64,000 nucleotides of DNA. Origin: Breoghania sp037026715 (GTDB lineage: Bacteria; Pseudomonadota; Alphaproteobacteria; Rhizobiales; Stappiaceae). Under the pieces are notes generated by a model, which saw only the letters and a program-made list of their open reading frames with translations, did no database searches and was not told the origin of the DNA. Location of the stretch: assembly GCF_037026715.1 (NCBI RefSeq), contig NZ_JBANCG010000003.1, forward strand, positions 496,001 through 560,000. The letters are read 5' to 3'. The position numbers were made by a program, and so were the translations under genes. Shown here piece after piece: positions 51,925 through 62,942 of the stretch. How positions within the stretch are numbered: the stretch's first letter is position 1; each line of letters starts with the position of its first letter.

Positions 51925-53153
51925 TGCGGCCTCCCTTCTTCTTGTTGTTCTTCGTCGTTCGCCGCGTTTTCGGAGGCTTCGGGATCCTCGTCGCCGACAA
52001 GATGCTCGAAGATGCTCTCCTGTGTGACGACGCCGACGAGCTTGCCCTCCTCGTCGGTGACGGCAACCGGCACGCCGCTCTGGGCGGGGCCATAGAGCTC
52101 GTTGAGGTAGGCATCGCCGCTGACCGATGGCGGCTCCGGTTTCATCAGCTTGGAGACAAGCGTGCCCGGAGGCGCATCGTTGGCATCCTGACGGGTGATG
52201 TAGCCCGCCGCGGCGCCGTCCTTGACCACGTGGATGGTGTCGACGTCGTTGATGAGCATCACCTTCAGAGCGTCGGCGACGGTGGCCTTCGGCGAGATCT
52301 TGTGCGCCTCCAGGGCAATGTCGGAGGCGGTATAGACCCGGCTCCTGTCGATGTCGGCGACGAAGGCGCGCACGTAGTCGTCCGCCGGCTGCGAGACGAT
52401 GTCCTGAGCAGTGCCGACCTGCACGAAGGAGCCGTCCTTCATGATGGCAATACGGTCGCCGAGCAGCAGCGCCTCGTTGAGATCGTGAGTGATGAAGATG
52501 ATGGTCTTCTTCAGTTCCTTCTGAAGAACGATCAGCTCTTCCTGCATCTCGCGCCGGATCAACGGGTCGAGAGCTCCGAACGGTTCGTCCATGAGAAGGA
52601 TCTGCGGGTCGGTCGCAAGGCCGCGGGCAAGTCCCACGCGCTGCTGCATGCCACCGGAAAGTTCGCTGGGCAGGCTGTCGGCATGATCCTGCAGACCCAC
52701 CTTCGACAAGGCTTCGATCGCCGCCTCGCGGCGTTCCTGCTTGCCGGCACCCTTCATCTTAAGGCCGTAGGCAACGTTCTCGCCGACGGTCTTGTGCGGG
52801 AAGAGGGCGAAATGCTGGAAGACCATCGTGATCTTTTTGCGCCGGACTTCGCGTAGGCGGGCCATGCCGCAGGACGCGACATCGTCCTTGTCGATCCAGA
52901 TCTCACCTGATGTCGGCGGAATCAGGCCGTTGAGCATGCGCACCAAGGTGGACTTGCCCGAACCTGACAGGCCCATGATGACGAAGATCTCGCCTTCCTG
53001 AACCTCGAAGCTGACATCGTTTACGCCTACGACAACGCCCGTTTCCCGAAAGATTTGCTCTTTCGTTTCACCGCGTTTGAGACGTTGCAACCCCTCGCCC
53101 TTCTCATCATTGAAGAGCTTGGAGAGTTTCTTGACGATCAGTTTTGCTGTCAT
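51921..53153 (-). CDS. proV: glycine betaine/proline ABC ATP-binding protein with CBS pair
   Basis: A 410-residue ATPase with the ProV-type N-terminus (LIVKKLSKLF), Walker A MGLSGSGKST, signature LSGGMQQRVGLARG and Walker B LMDEPFGALD. A C-terminal CBS tandem (about 280-400) is the osmosensing or regulatory part in this family. The acidic tail (EASENAANDEEQQEEG) is notable. It is the first gene of proVWX. The long upstream gap suggests regulated expression, but no TGTCG repeat like those of the catabolic genes was seen there. Confidence 0.95.
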   Translation of the reverse strand: MTAKLIVKKLSKLFNDEKGEGLQRLKRGETKEQIFRETGVVVGVNDVSFEVQEGEIFVIMGLSGSGKSTLVRMLNGLIPPTSGEIWIDKDDVASCGMARLREVRRKKITMVFQHFALFPHKTVGENVAYGLKMKGAGKQERREAAIEALSKVGLQDHADSLPSELSGGMQQRVGLARGLATDPQILLMDEPFGALDPLIRREMQEELIVLQKELKKTIIFITHDLNEALLLGDRIAIMKDGSFVQVGTAQDIVSQPADDYVRAFVADIDRSRVYTASDIALEAHKISPKATVADALKVMLINDVDTIHVVKDGAAAGYITRQDANDAPPGTLVSKLMKPEPPSVSGDAYLNELYGPAQSGVPVAVTDEEGKLVGVVTQESIFEHLVGDEDPEASENAANDEEQQEEGRPQ

Positions 53154-53697
53154 ATCCTCTCAGTAGCGTGCTTGGACTGAAAATGGAACCGCCAATGCTC
53201 ATGCATCAGCGGCGGTTGAGTTCTTATTTGGATGTGGCTTCATGCCTAGATTCACGTCATCGATCAACGGAATTTCCGCCGCATCTCTGAATACTGGAGC
53301 GAAAGATATCCATTTTTCGCTCCCCACATTGCCGCGCGTACGGATGGGTCTTATCGATTCCGTCCGGCATGGTAGACATGGCATGTAGGCGGAGGGGACT
53401 GACGGAAATCAATCTAACGTAGCGAAATAATTACGATCGAATTTCAGCTATATTGTCGATCGAAGTCATTTCGTCCCGATAATCTCTCTCGCAAGGCTGC
53501 ACGATCCATCTGCCCCGGGCGGTCGCGAAAACCGCCCCAAGGTTCGGACGGATGTACAATCGGTCGGCACCCCCAACCTCAGTCACACACGCATACAACG
53601 CATATCCATCGCTGGATGGAACGCGCTACCACACGGTTTGGTTCCGTATTTTTTGAAAAGGCGCGTGCGAAGGACGGGGACTGGTCGCGCGGGAGGT
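53154..53697. other. non-coding region upstream of proV
   Basis: About 540 bp without a credible gene and visibly more AT-rich than its surroundings (about 53215-53300 and 53400-53480). It must hold the proV promoter on the minus strand and the end of the fds unit. A 61-codon open frame at 53199-53384 lacks coding character. No clear terminator for fdsD was found. Confidence 0.5.
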
Positions 53698-53922
53698 TCA
53701 GGCGGCGTTTTCGGGGAAATGGATGTCTTTTGCCGCTTCGACGACAAGAGGTTTCAGACCGCTATCCTCCTGCCGGAGGATTTCCGCGAGCTGGCGCCGC
53801 ATCCGGGGATCCCAGAACTTGTTGATGTGCGTGGCGACGCCGGAAGCGGCCTCGTCGGGAGACTGTGACTGGAAAAAAGTCGCGATCTGGTTTGCCTTGT
53901 AGACGAGCTTTGCAGCCGACAT
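53698..53922 (-). CDS. fdsD: formate dehydrogenase delta subunit
   Basis: A 74-residue FdsD protein (KLVYKANQIATFFQSQ; ATHINKFWDPRMRRQLAEIL). FdsD is needed for assembly of the NAD-dependent molybdenum formate dehydrogenase. It usually follows fdsC (FdhD-type sulfurtransferase). Here no fdsC lies between fdsA and fdsD; instead there is a 148-nt gap with a hairpin. Confidence 0.9.
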   Translation of the reverse strand: MSAAKLVYKANQIATFFQSQSPDEAASGVATHINKFWDPRMRRQLAEILRQEDSGLKPLVVEAAKDIHFPENAA

Positions 53923-54020
53923 GGACGGATTCCCTCAATGATGACCGATGGACCGTTTGGCCCCGACGACGGTTCGTGTCTCACCGCAAAACCTGTCCGG
54001 GCGCGCGGTCGCGGAGGCAG

Positions 54021-54055
54021 CTTTTCCGGCCGGACGGAGCCGCCCGGCCGGAAAG
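54021..54055 (-). other. stem-loop between fdsA and fdsD
   Basis: An 11-bp stem TTTCCGGCCGG / CCGGCCGGAAA with a 10-nt loop, 16 bp past the fdsA stop codon. No T-run follows on the minus strand, so partial termination or mRNA protection is more likely than full termination. Confidence 0.5.
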
Positions 54056-54070
54056 ATCGATAGCGAAGTG

Positions 54071-56953
54071 CTATTCGGCAGCGTCGACGCTCGTCACAAT
54101 CCTGCGCGCCTGGCGTGCCTGGTCTTCGTATTCGAGCTGCCATTCGGTCGGGCCGTTCGACGGTGAGATCTGCACTGCGGTGACCTTGTATTCCGGGCAA
54201 CTCGTCGCCCAGTCGGAATAGTCGGTGGTGACGACGTTCGCCTGCGTAGCGGGGTGGTGGAACGTGGTGTAGACGACGCCCGGCGCCACCCGGTCGGTGA
54301 TCAGCGCGCGCAGGCTGGTTTCGCCGGCGCGGCTGGCGATGCGGACCCAGTCGCCATCCTTCACGCCGCGCACCTCCGCGTCGATCGGATTGATTTCCAG
54401 CCGGTCTTCCTCGTGCCAGACGGAATTGGCGGTGCGCCGCGTCTGGGCGCCGACATTGTATTGCGAGAGGATGCGGCCGGTCGTCAGCAGCAGCGGGAAA
54501 CGCGGGCCGGTGCGCTCGTCGGTTGCCACATATTCGGTGCGGATGAACTTGCCCTTGCCGCGCACGAACCCGCCCACATGCATGATCGGCGTGCCTTCCG
54601 GCGCCTTGTGGTTGCATGGCCACTGGATGGAACCTTTTTCATCCAGAAGCTCATAGGTCACGTTCGCAAAGCTCGGCGTGGTCTGGGCGATCTCCGCCAT
54701 GATCTGGCTTGGGTCGGTGTAGGACCAGCCGGCCCCCATGGCATTCGCGATTGCCTGCGTCACCTCCCAGTCGGCATAGCCGGCCTTCGGCGCCATGACC
54801 TTGCGCACGCGGTTGATGCGGCGCTCGGCGTTGGTGAATGTACCGTCCTTTTCGAGGAAGGTGGAGCCGGGCAGGAAGACGTGGGCGTAGTTGGCGGTCT
54901 CGTTCAGGAACAGGTCATGCACGACGACGCATTCCATCGCCGCGAGCCCGGCCGCGACATGATGCGTGTCGGGATCGGACTGGAGAATGTCCTCGCCCTG
55001 GATGTAGATCCCCTTGAAGGAGCCGTCGACGGCCGCATCCAGCATGTTGTTGATGCGCAGGCCCGGCTCGTCGCTAAGAGGGACGCCCCAGATCTTCTCG
55101 AAACTGTCGCGCACGTTGTCGGTGGAAACGTGACGATAGCCCGGGAACTCGTGCGGGAAAGAGCCCATGTCGCAGGACCCTTGCACGTTGTTCTGGCCGC
55201 GCAGCGGGTTCACGCCGACGCCGGGACGGCCGAGATTCCCGGTCGCCATGGCGAGGTTCGCAATCGCCATGACGGTGGTGGAGCCCTGGCTGTGCTCCGT
55301 GACGCCGAGGCCGTAGTAGATCGCAGCATTGCCGCCGGTGGCATAAAGCCGGGCGGCGCCCCGGATCTCGTCCGGATCGACACCCGAAAGCGCTCCGACT
55401 TGTTCGGGGCTGTTCTGAGGCTGCGAAACGAATTCGGCCCAGTCCTGAAACTCGTCCCAGTCGCAGCGCTCGCGGATGAAGGCTTCGTCGTAGAGCTTTT
55501 CGGTCACGATCACATGGGCAAGCGACGTCAGCACGGCGACGTTGGTGCCGGGCCTCAGCGGCAGGTGGTGGGCCGCCTCCACGTGGGGCGTGCGCACCAG
55601 ATCGATGCGGCGCGGGTCGATGACGATGAGCTTCGCACCCTGCCGGATGCGCTTCTTGAGCCGGGAGCCGAACACCGGGTGTCCATCGGTCGGGTTGGCG
55701 CCGATCACCAGGATCACGTCGGATTGCTCGACGCTATCGAAGTCCTGTGTGCCGGCCGAGGTTCCGAAGGTCTGGCCAAGGCCGTAGCCGGTGGGCGAAT
55801 GGCAGACGCGGGCGCAGGTGTCGGTGTTGTTGTTGCCGAAGACGGCGCGGGCGAGTTTCTGGACGAGGAAGGTCTCCTCGTTGGTGCAGCGCGAGGACGT
55901 GATCACTCCGATGCTCTCGCGGCCGTGCTGATGCTGCAGGCGGCGGAACTCGCTCGCCACATGGGCAAGTGCCTCTTCCCAAGTGACCTCGCGCCAGGGA
56001 TCGGAGGTCTTCTCGCGGATCATCGGGTTGAGGATGCGGTCGCCGTGGTTGGCGTAGCCGTAGGCGAAGCGCCCCTTGACGCAGGAATGGCCGTGATTGG
56101 CCTTGCCGTCCTTGAAAGGAACCATGCGGACCAACTCATCGCCGCGCATCTCCGCCTTGAAGGAGCAGCCGACGCCGCAATAGGCGCAGGTGGTGACGAC
56201 GGAATGTTCCGGCTGGCCGATCTCGATGATCGACTTTTCCTGAAGCGTTCCCGTCGGGCAGGCCTGGACGCAGGCGCCGCACGACACGCATTCGGACCCG
56301 AGGAAGCTCTCATGCGCGCCTGGCGAAACGCGGGAGTCAAAGCCCCGGCCTTCGATGGTCAGCGCGAAGGTGCCCTGCACCTCCTCGCAGGCGCGCACGC
56401 AACGCGAGCAGACGATGCACTTCGACGGGTCGTAGGTGAAGTACGGGTTGGTCTCGTCCTTCGCCATCCAGCGGAAATTGTCGGTGCCGTCGGAAGCTTT
56501 GGGTTTGACGTGGTTCTCCCCGTCATAGCCGTAGCGCACGTCGCGCAGGCCCACGGCGCCCGCCATGTCCTGCAACTCGCAATCGCCGTTGGCCGCACAG
56601 GTCAGGCAATCGAGCGGGTGGTCGGAGATATAGAGCTCCATCACGCCGCGGCGCAGTTTCTTCAGTCTGTCCGTTTGGGTGTGAACGACCAGACCGTCGG
56701 CCGCCGGCGTGGTGCAGGAGGACGGCGTGCCGCGCCGGCCGTCGATCTCGACAAGGCAAAGCCGGCAGGAGCCGAAGGATTTCACCAGATCAGTGGCGCA
56801 AAGCTTCGGGATCGCGATGCCGGCCTCCGCCGCCGCACGCATGATGGACGTGCCCTCGGGCACGGTGACCGCGAAGCCGTCGATCGTCAGCGTGACGGTT
56901 TTTTCGGCTTTGACGGCCGGGGTTCCGAAATCGGGTTCCTGAATGAGTTTCAT
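54071..56953 (-). CDS. fdsA: NAD-dependent formate dehydrogenase alpha subunit (Mo-bis-PGD, Fe-S)
   Basis: A 960-residue catalytic subunit. The N-terminal ferredoxin-like part carries Fe-S ligands (LCATDLVKSFGSCRLCL), followed by CVVCSRCVRAC-type motifs (KCIVCSRCVRACEEV; CVSCGACVQACPTG) and a further cluster motif CAYCGVGCSF. The molybdopterin domains include the Mo-ligand Cys in TCARVCHSPTG and the active-site region beginning VITSSRCTNEE. It oxidises formate to CO2 and passes electrons to FdsB/G for NADH. It follows fdsB by 6 nt. Confidence 0.96.
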   Translation of the reverse strand: MKLIQEPDFGTPAVKAEKTVTLTIDGFAVTVPEGTSIMRAAAEAGIAIPKLCATDLVKSFGSCRLCLVEIDGRRGTPSSCTTPAADGLVVHTQTDRLKKLRRGVMELYISDHPLDCLTCAANGDCELQDMAGAVGLRDVRYGYDGENHVKPKASDGTDNFRWMAKDETNPYFTYDPSKCIVCSRCVRACEEVQGTFALTIEGRGFDSRVSPGAHESFLGSECVSCGACVQACPTGTLQEKSIIEIGQPEHSVVTTCAYCGVGCSFKAEMRGDELVRMVPFKDGKANHGHSCVKGRFAYGYANHGDRILNPMIREKTSDPWREVTWEEALAHVASEFRRLQHQHGRESIGVITSSRCTNEETFLVQKLARAVFGNNNTDTCARVCHSPTGYGLGQTFGTSAGTQDFDSVEQSDVILVIGANPTDGHPVFGSRLKKRIRQGAKLIVIDPRRIDLVRTPHVEAAHHLPLRPGTNVAVLTSLAHVIVTEKLYDEAFIRERCDWDEFQDWAEFVSQPQNSPEQVGALSGVDPDEIRGAARLYATGGNAAIYYGLGVTEHSQGSTTVMAIANLAMATGNLGRPGVGVNPLRGQNNVQGSCDMGSFPHEFPGYRHVSTDNVRDSFEKIWGVPLSDEPGLRINNMLDAAVDGSFKGIYIQGEDILQSDPDTHHVAAGLAAMECVVVHDLFLNETANYAHVFLPGSTFLEKDGTFTNAERRINRVRKVMAPKAGYADWEVTQAIANAMGAGWSYTDPSQIMAEIAQTTPSFANVTYELLDEKGSIQWPCNHKAPEGTPIMHVGGFVRGKGKFIRTEYVATDERTGPRFPLLLTTGRILSQYNVGAQTRRTANSVWHEEDRLEINPIDAEVRGVKDGDWVRIASRAGETSLRALITDRVAPGVVYTTFHHPATQANVVTTDYSDWATSCPEYKVTAVQISPSNGPTEWQLEYEDQARQARRIVTSVDAAE

Positions 56954-56959
56954 GGGCTG

Positions 56960-58524
<1,565 letters not shown>

Positions 58525-58528
<4 letters not shown>

Positions 58529-59004
58529 GCGCTCACCTCCTGGATCGCGGCATCCAGGCGGTCTTCGTCGAGGCGCGCGACGAGCTTGCCGTCCACGGTT
58601 GCCGCGGGTGCGGAGGCGCAAAGCCCGAGGCAGAAGACGGGTTCGAGCGTGACCGCACCGTTGGCTGACGTCTCGTGCCAGTCGAGGCCCAGGCATTGGC
58701 GGGCATGGTCGGCGAGCTTCTCTGCGCCAAGCGACTGGCAGGCCTCGGCCCGGCAAAGCCGGATGACATGGCGGCCGGCCGGCTTCTCGCGGTAGTCGTG
58801 GTAGAAGCTCATCACGCCATGAACTTCGGCGCGGCTGAGGTTCAGTTTTTTGGCAATGACGGGCAGCGCTTCGGCGGGCACGTAGCCATAAGCCTCCTGA
58901 ACATCATGCAGGATGAGCAGGAGGGGCCCCTCCCGCTCCGCATATGCGTCGACCATTTCCGTCACACGTATTGCGACGTCCTCGGCGGAGGGCGGGTGAG
59001 TCAT
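58525..59004 (-). CDS. fdsG: formate dehydrogenase gamma subunit ([2Fe-2S])
   Basis: A 159-residue NuoE-like subunit with a [2Fe-2S] site formed by CRAEACQSLGA and CLGLCASAP. It is the first gene of fdsG-fdsB-fdsA(-fdsD). A near-palindrome at 59023-59047, 19 bp upstream of the ATG, is a candidate site for the LysR regulator encoded next. Confidence 0.95.
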
Positions 59005-59022
59005 TGAGCGTCTCCCGTGCGC

Positions 59023-59047
59023 AGCTAATGTAGAATTCTTCTTAGCT
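59023..59047. promoter_or_regulatory. candidate LysR-type operator upstream of fdsG
   Basis: AGCTAA (59023-59028) and TTAGCT (59042-59047) form a perfect 6-bp inverted repeat, with a GAATTC palindrome close to its centre. It lies in the 104-bp gap between the regulator stop and fdsG. A LysR-type protein could bind here to sense formate. Confidence 0.45.
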
Positions 59048-59108
59048 AGTATGCGGCGCCAGCGAGCGCGGGTTCAATAAAGGTCTGCCGTTTCGCGATT
59101 GCACAATT

Positions 59109-60008
59109 CTATCGTTGCGCTGCGGGGAACTCGGAAACGGTCTTGGCCTGCTGCAGCAACGCGGCAATGACCGGCGTGTAGGGCTCCCGATAATTGGCAA
59201 TGATTCCAACAGTATGTTCCGCATCCGGCGCCGTGATCGGCAGCGATCGGAGGGAGGGGAAAGAGGCGAAGGTCTCCACCAGTTTGGAGGGCATGATGCC
59301 GGACCATTTGCCGGTATGGATATGGCTGAACAGGGCAATGACCGAGTCCGACTCAAGCGTCGGTGCCGCGGTCACTCCGGCCTCCTCCAGGTGCCGGTCG
59401 ACGATGCGCCGGTTCTGCATGTCTTCGGTCAAGAGGCACAATGGAAGGCTTGCTACCTCCGACCATGTGACGCTTTCGCGGTCGGCAAAGGGGCCGCTGT
59501 CGGTGGTCACGAAGCGGTAGTGTTCCTTGTAGAGGGGCACGGTCGTCACCTTTCCCAGCGGTTCGTTGTCGAGATAGGTGATGCCGGCATCGACCTCGAG
59601 GTTGATGACGAGCGACAGGATCTCGACCGAAGAGCGAGAGAGGATGGTGAAGCGAATGTCGGGGTGGCGTTCGCAGAAGGGCGCGGTGAGGTTCTTGACC
59701 ATGGAAAGCGCGGTCGGGATGACGGCGATCCGCACATCGCCGGTAAGGCCGTGGCGCGCGGCATGCATCTCGTGCTGCATGGCGCGGGCATCGGAGACGA
59801 TGCGCCGGGCCCAGTCGAGCACCCGCATGCCTTCCGGCGTCAGCCCCTGAAACCGCGAGCCGCGTCTGACGAGCTTGACGCCGAGCAGGTCCTCCAGATG
59901 CTTGATGCCGGCCGACAGAGTGGGCTGGGTGACGCGGCATTCCTCCGCCGCGTGGCCGAAATGCTTCTGCTTCGCCAGGGCGATGAACATTTCCAGCTTG
60001 TCTATCAT
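59109..60008 (-). CDS. LysR-family regulator, probable formate dehydrogenase regulator
   Basis: A 299-residue LysR protein with an N-terminal winged helix (MIDKLEMFIALAKQKHFGHAAEECRVTQPTLSAGIKHLEDLLG) and a substrate-binding co-inducer domain. The start at 60008 gives normal length; an in-frame ATG at 60059 would add 17 unlikely residues. It is encoded in the same direction just upstream of fdsG, the position of FdsR in other bacteria. The ligand is probably formate, by analogy only. Confidence 0.88.
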   Translation of the reverse strand: MIDKLEMFIALAKQKHFGHAAEECRVTQPTLSAGIKHLEDLLGVKLVRRGSRFQGLTPEGMRVLDWARRIVSDARAMQHEMHAARHGLTGDVRIAVIPTALSMVKNLTAPFCERHPDIRFTILSRSSVEILSLVINLEVDAGITYLDNEPLGKVTTVPLYKEHYRFVTTDSGPFADRESVTWSEVASLPLCLLTEDMQNRRIVDRHLEEAGVTAAPTLESDSVIALFSHIHTGKWSGIMPSKLVETFASFPSLRSLPITAPDAEHTVGIIANYREPYTPVIAALLQQAKTVSEFPAAQR

Positions 60009-60171
60009 GGCGATGAACGCTCCAGACTGGCTCAGGGCCGCGCGAAGATCGGAGCACACCCTAGATCATATCTTTGTCGGATTGAATCGATCGGGTTGCC
60101 ACGGTGTTCAGGGCGTCAGGCCCCGTAGGCGGGGGAAATGGGCCCGGGCCGTCCGCGGGTAAGATGGTGCC

Positions 60172-60984
60172 TCAGCGCCAGCCGATCGCGCGGGCGGCCT
60201 CCATGGCAAGCGGTGCAAAGCGTGCGCTGAAGGTATCCGGCGACCATTCGGCGAGGGAGCCTGCCACGTGGATGGCCGCCTGCGGCCGACCATCGGAGTT
60301 CAGGATCGCGACGCCGATGGCGATCTCTCCCGCCTGGATCTGCTCGATTGCCAGAGCATAGCCGTTCCCGCGGGCTTCATCGACCGCGGCGCGAATGGCC
60401 TGCGGGGTGACGTCCGTTTTCGGCGTATAGGGGCGGCGGTCGGAGCGCTCGATGATGTCGTCCACCTCGTCGTCGCCCATCGCAGCCATGATCGCGCGCC
60501 CGCCGGAGGTGCAAAAGACCGGCACGCTGTGTCCCACAAGGGTGGCGTAGAAGGTCTCGCGCTTTGATTGCAGCCGGGAGGCATAGACGAGGCGCAGATC
60601 GTCCAGCAGGCTGAGGTCGACCCGTTCGCGAACGTTGCGCCGCAGTTCCAGCAGCACGGGCGAGGCGCGTTCGACGAGCGGATTGAGGCGCAGGTGATCG
60701 AGCGCGTGGTCGAGGACGCGCAGGCCGGGCACATATCCGCGGTCGGCCGGGTCGCGCTCGATATAGCCCAGTTCCCGAAGCGTGAAGACGACGCGCTGCA
60801 CCGCGCTTTTTCCCAGCCCGCAGGCCTGCGCGATCTCGGCGAGCGTCAGCGGCTTGTCGGCCTGGTGGAAGCTGGAAAGGACCCGGATGGCCCTCTCAAT
60901 GGATTGAACAAAAAGGGGATCGGAAGAATTGGCGGTATCATTTGCGCGCAATCCGCGGTCCGGTTGCACATTATTGCTTCCCAC
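60172..60984 (-). CDS. IclR-family transcriptional regulator
   Basis: A 270-residue IclR protein: a winged helix at about residues 25-85 (SIERAIRVLSSFHQADKPLTLAEIAQ; GLGKSAVQRVVFTL) and a C-terminal effector domain with TSGGRAIMAAM and RGNGYALAIEQIQAGEIAIGVAI. It is divergent from the M81 peptidase gene. An ACCGTA-8-TACGGT inverted repeat 54 bp upstream of its start is a likely operator. It may control the downstream peptidase and peptide transporter genes. Confidence 0.92.
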   Translation of the reverse strand: MGSNNVQPDRGLRANDTANSSDPLFVQSIERAIRVLSSFHQADKPLTLAEIAQACGLGKSAVQRVVFTLRELGYIERDPADRGYVPGLRVLDHALDHLRLNPLVERASPVLLELRRNVRERVDLSLLDDLRLVYASRLQSKRETFYATLVGHSVPVFCTSGGRAIMAAMGDDEVDDIIERSDRRPYTPKTDVTPQAIRAAVDEARGNGYALAIEQIQAGEIAIGVAILNSDGRPQAAIHVAGSLAEWSPDTFSARFAPLAMEAARAIGWR

Positions 60985-61037
60985 TTCGCCTCCAAAACGG
61001 TCACTCGGTCCATTGACCCCGACGTAAAAACACCCTT

Positions 61038-61057
61038 ACCGTAATAATCAATACGGT
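61038..61057. promoter_or_regulatory. candidate IclR operator
   Basis: ACCGTA (61038-61043) and TACGGT (61052-61057) with 8 nt between, in the 305-bp gap between the IclR gene and the M81 gene. The site lies near the regulator's own start. Between it and 61290 the gap holds only one more palindrome (61197-61210). Confidence 0.45.
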
Positions 61058-61196
61058 CGTATCGGCATGCAATACATCCTCGTGGCGCATCCGGCAACTC
61101 CGCAAGAATCCCAAATCAGGAATCCCACACCGGGGGCTTTCTCATCGATCTGTGCGTCTTTCTCCATCCCTGCCGCTCTTCTGGGCTCCTGTCTGC

Positions 61197-61210
61197 GTAT
61201 CCGGGGATAC
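61197..61210. promoter_or_regulatory. palindrome upstream of the M81 gene
   Basis: GTATCC-GG-GGATAC, a 14-bp palindrome about 80 bp before the M81 start codon. It may be a second operator. It does not match the 61038 repeat, so a different regulator or chance is possible. Confidence 0.3.
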
Positions 61211-61289
61211 GGCATCGGGAGCATCGGTGATCCGCTACCGAACGCGGATGCCGACGCGGTCCTCATGTCCGTGAAATTCAGGTAACACC

Positions 61290-62816
61290 ATGGCCAAACG
61301 CGTCGCCATTGCCGGGTTTCTGCACGAAACCAATACGTTCGCCCCCTCGCGGGCGACACTGGCCGATTTCGTTCAGGGTGGCGGGCATTTGCCCATGTGC
61401 CGGGGGACGGAAATCCTGGCGCGGGCGCGCGGCGTGAATGTCGGCATCGCCGGCGCCATCGAGGTGGCGGAGCGCAAGGGATGGTCGGTGGAGCCGCTGC
61501 TTTGGGCCGGCGCCATCCCGTCCGCCCATGTCGAGGTGGCGGCCTTTGAGGGGATCGCCGGCGAAATGCTTGATCGCCTCGCAAGTGCGGGGCCGGTCGA
61601 CGGCGTTTATCTCGATCTGCACGGCGCCATGGTGTGCGAGCATCTGGACGATGGCGAAGGTGCGCTCATCGAGCGTGTGCGGAAACTCGTCGGGCCCGAC
61701 GTGCCGATCACGGTCAGTCTCGATCTGCACGGCAACGTGACGGCGCGGATGGTGGAAAATGCCGACGTGCTGGTGGCTTATTGCACTTATCCGCACGTGG
61801 ACATGGCGGAGACCGGCCGGCGGGCGGCGGAACAGCTCGACACCCTGATGGCGCGGGCGCGTCCCTTTGCCAAGGCTTTCCGCCAGTTGCCCTATCTGAT
61901 CCCGATCCCGTGGCAGTACACCGGGCAGGAGCCGGCCAAAGGGATCTATCAGGCCGTCCGGGACGCGGAAGATGGGGCAGTCGTCAGTGCGTCCTATCTG
62001 ATGGGCTTTCCGGCGGCGGATTTCGAAGATTGTGCGCAGAGCGTGCTCGCCTACGCGTGGACGCAGGAGGAAGCGGATCGCGCCGCAGATGCGCTTTGCG
62101 GCCGGATTCTCGCCAGCGAGGCGGATTTCGCCGGGCGCGCTTACGATGCGGACGAAGGAGTGCTCGAGGCGATGCGGATCGCGCAAGGCGCAAGCCGGCC
62201 CGTCGTCATCGCGGATACGCAGGACAATCCCGGCGCGGGCGGCAATTCCGACACGACGGGAATGTTGCGGGCGCTGGTGCGCAACAAGGTGGAACGTGCC
62301 GCCATCGGCCTGATCGTCGATCCGGAGGCTGCGAAATTCGCGCATGAGGCGGGCGAGGGCGCATGGGTGAGCCTGGCGCTCGGCGGCAAATCTGGCATTG
62401 CGGGCGATGAGCCGTTCGAGGCGGGGTTCCGGGTGGAAGCTCTGTCCAACGGCCGGGTTCGGGCGAACGGGCCCTATTATGGCGGCACAACGCTGGAGCT
62501 TGGACCTTCCGCCTGCCTGTCGATCGGCGGGGTACGGGTTGTTGTCGCCAGCCGCAAAGCGCAACTTGCCGATCAGGCGATGTACAGGTTTGTCGGCATC
62601 GAGCCGCGCGATCAGGCTATCCTGGTGAACAAGAGCTCGGTCCATTTCAGGGCCGATTTCGAGCCGATTGCGGAGACCATACTGGTCTGCACCGCGCCCG
62701 GGCCGATGGCACTCGATCCCGCCGATCTGCCGTGGACCCGGCTGAAACCCGGGATTCGGCTGTCGCCGAAGGGGGCCGCCTTCAAGGCGGACATGAGAAA
62801 GGAAGAGCCTGCCTGA
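61290..62816 (+). CDS. M81-family metallopeptidase (MlrC/microcystinase C-like)
   Basis: A 508-residue MlrC-type protein. The N-terminal metal-binding region is IAGFLHETNTFAPS. A DLHGAM / SLDLHGNVTARM pair supplies further His/Asp ligands and CTYPHVDMAETG follows. The C-terminal domain contains DTQDNPGAGGNSDTTGMLRAL. In Sphingomonas, MlrC cleaves linear microcystin pieces; most M81 proteins act on unknown peptides or amides. It precedes a peptide ABC binding protein by 126 nt, so the pair may import and cut a peptide-like compound. Confidence 0.9.
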   Translation: MAKRVAIAGFLHETNTFAPSRATLADFVQGGGHLPMCRGTEILARARGVNVGIAGAIEVAERKGWSVEPLLWAGAIPSAHVEVAAFEGIAGEMLDRLASAGPVDGVYLDLHGAMVCEHLDDGEGALIERVRKLVGPDVPITVSLDLHGNVTARMVENADVLVAYCTYPHVDMAETGRRAAEQLDTLMARARPFAKAFRQLPYLIPIPWQYTGQEPAKGIYQAVRDAEDGAVVSASYLMGFPAADFEDCAQSVLAYAWTQEEADRAADALCGRILASEADFAGRAYDADEGVLEAMRIAQGASRPVVIADTQDNPGAGGNSDTTGMLRALVRNKVERAAIGLIVDPEAAKFAHEAGEGAWVSLALGGKSGIAGDEPFEAGFRVEALSNGRVRANGPYYGGTTLELGPSACLSIGGVRVVVASRKAQLADQAMYRFVGIEPRDQAILVNKSSVHFRADFEPIAETILVCTAPGPMALDPADLPWTRLKPGIRLSPKGAAFKADMRKEEPA

Positions 62817-62942
62817 GCCCGTTTCGACACGGGTGACGGCATGAAGACAGAGGGGCGAACGTCCACTTTTTACCGGCAGTGACAAGGCCGGTGATAAATA
62901 ACAACACCGCGAGATTCACCTTTAACCGGATGAGGGAAGACG

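Noticed and set aside
53199..53384. A 61-codon minus-strand open frame upstream of proV
   Set aside because: No ribosome site, no recognisable family and location in an AT-richer promoter-like region.
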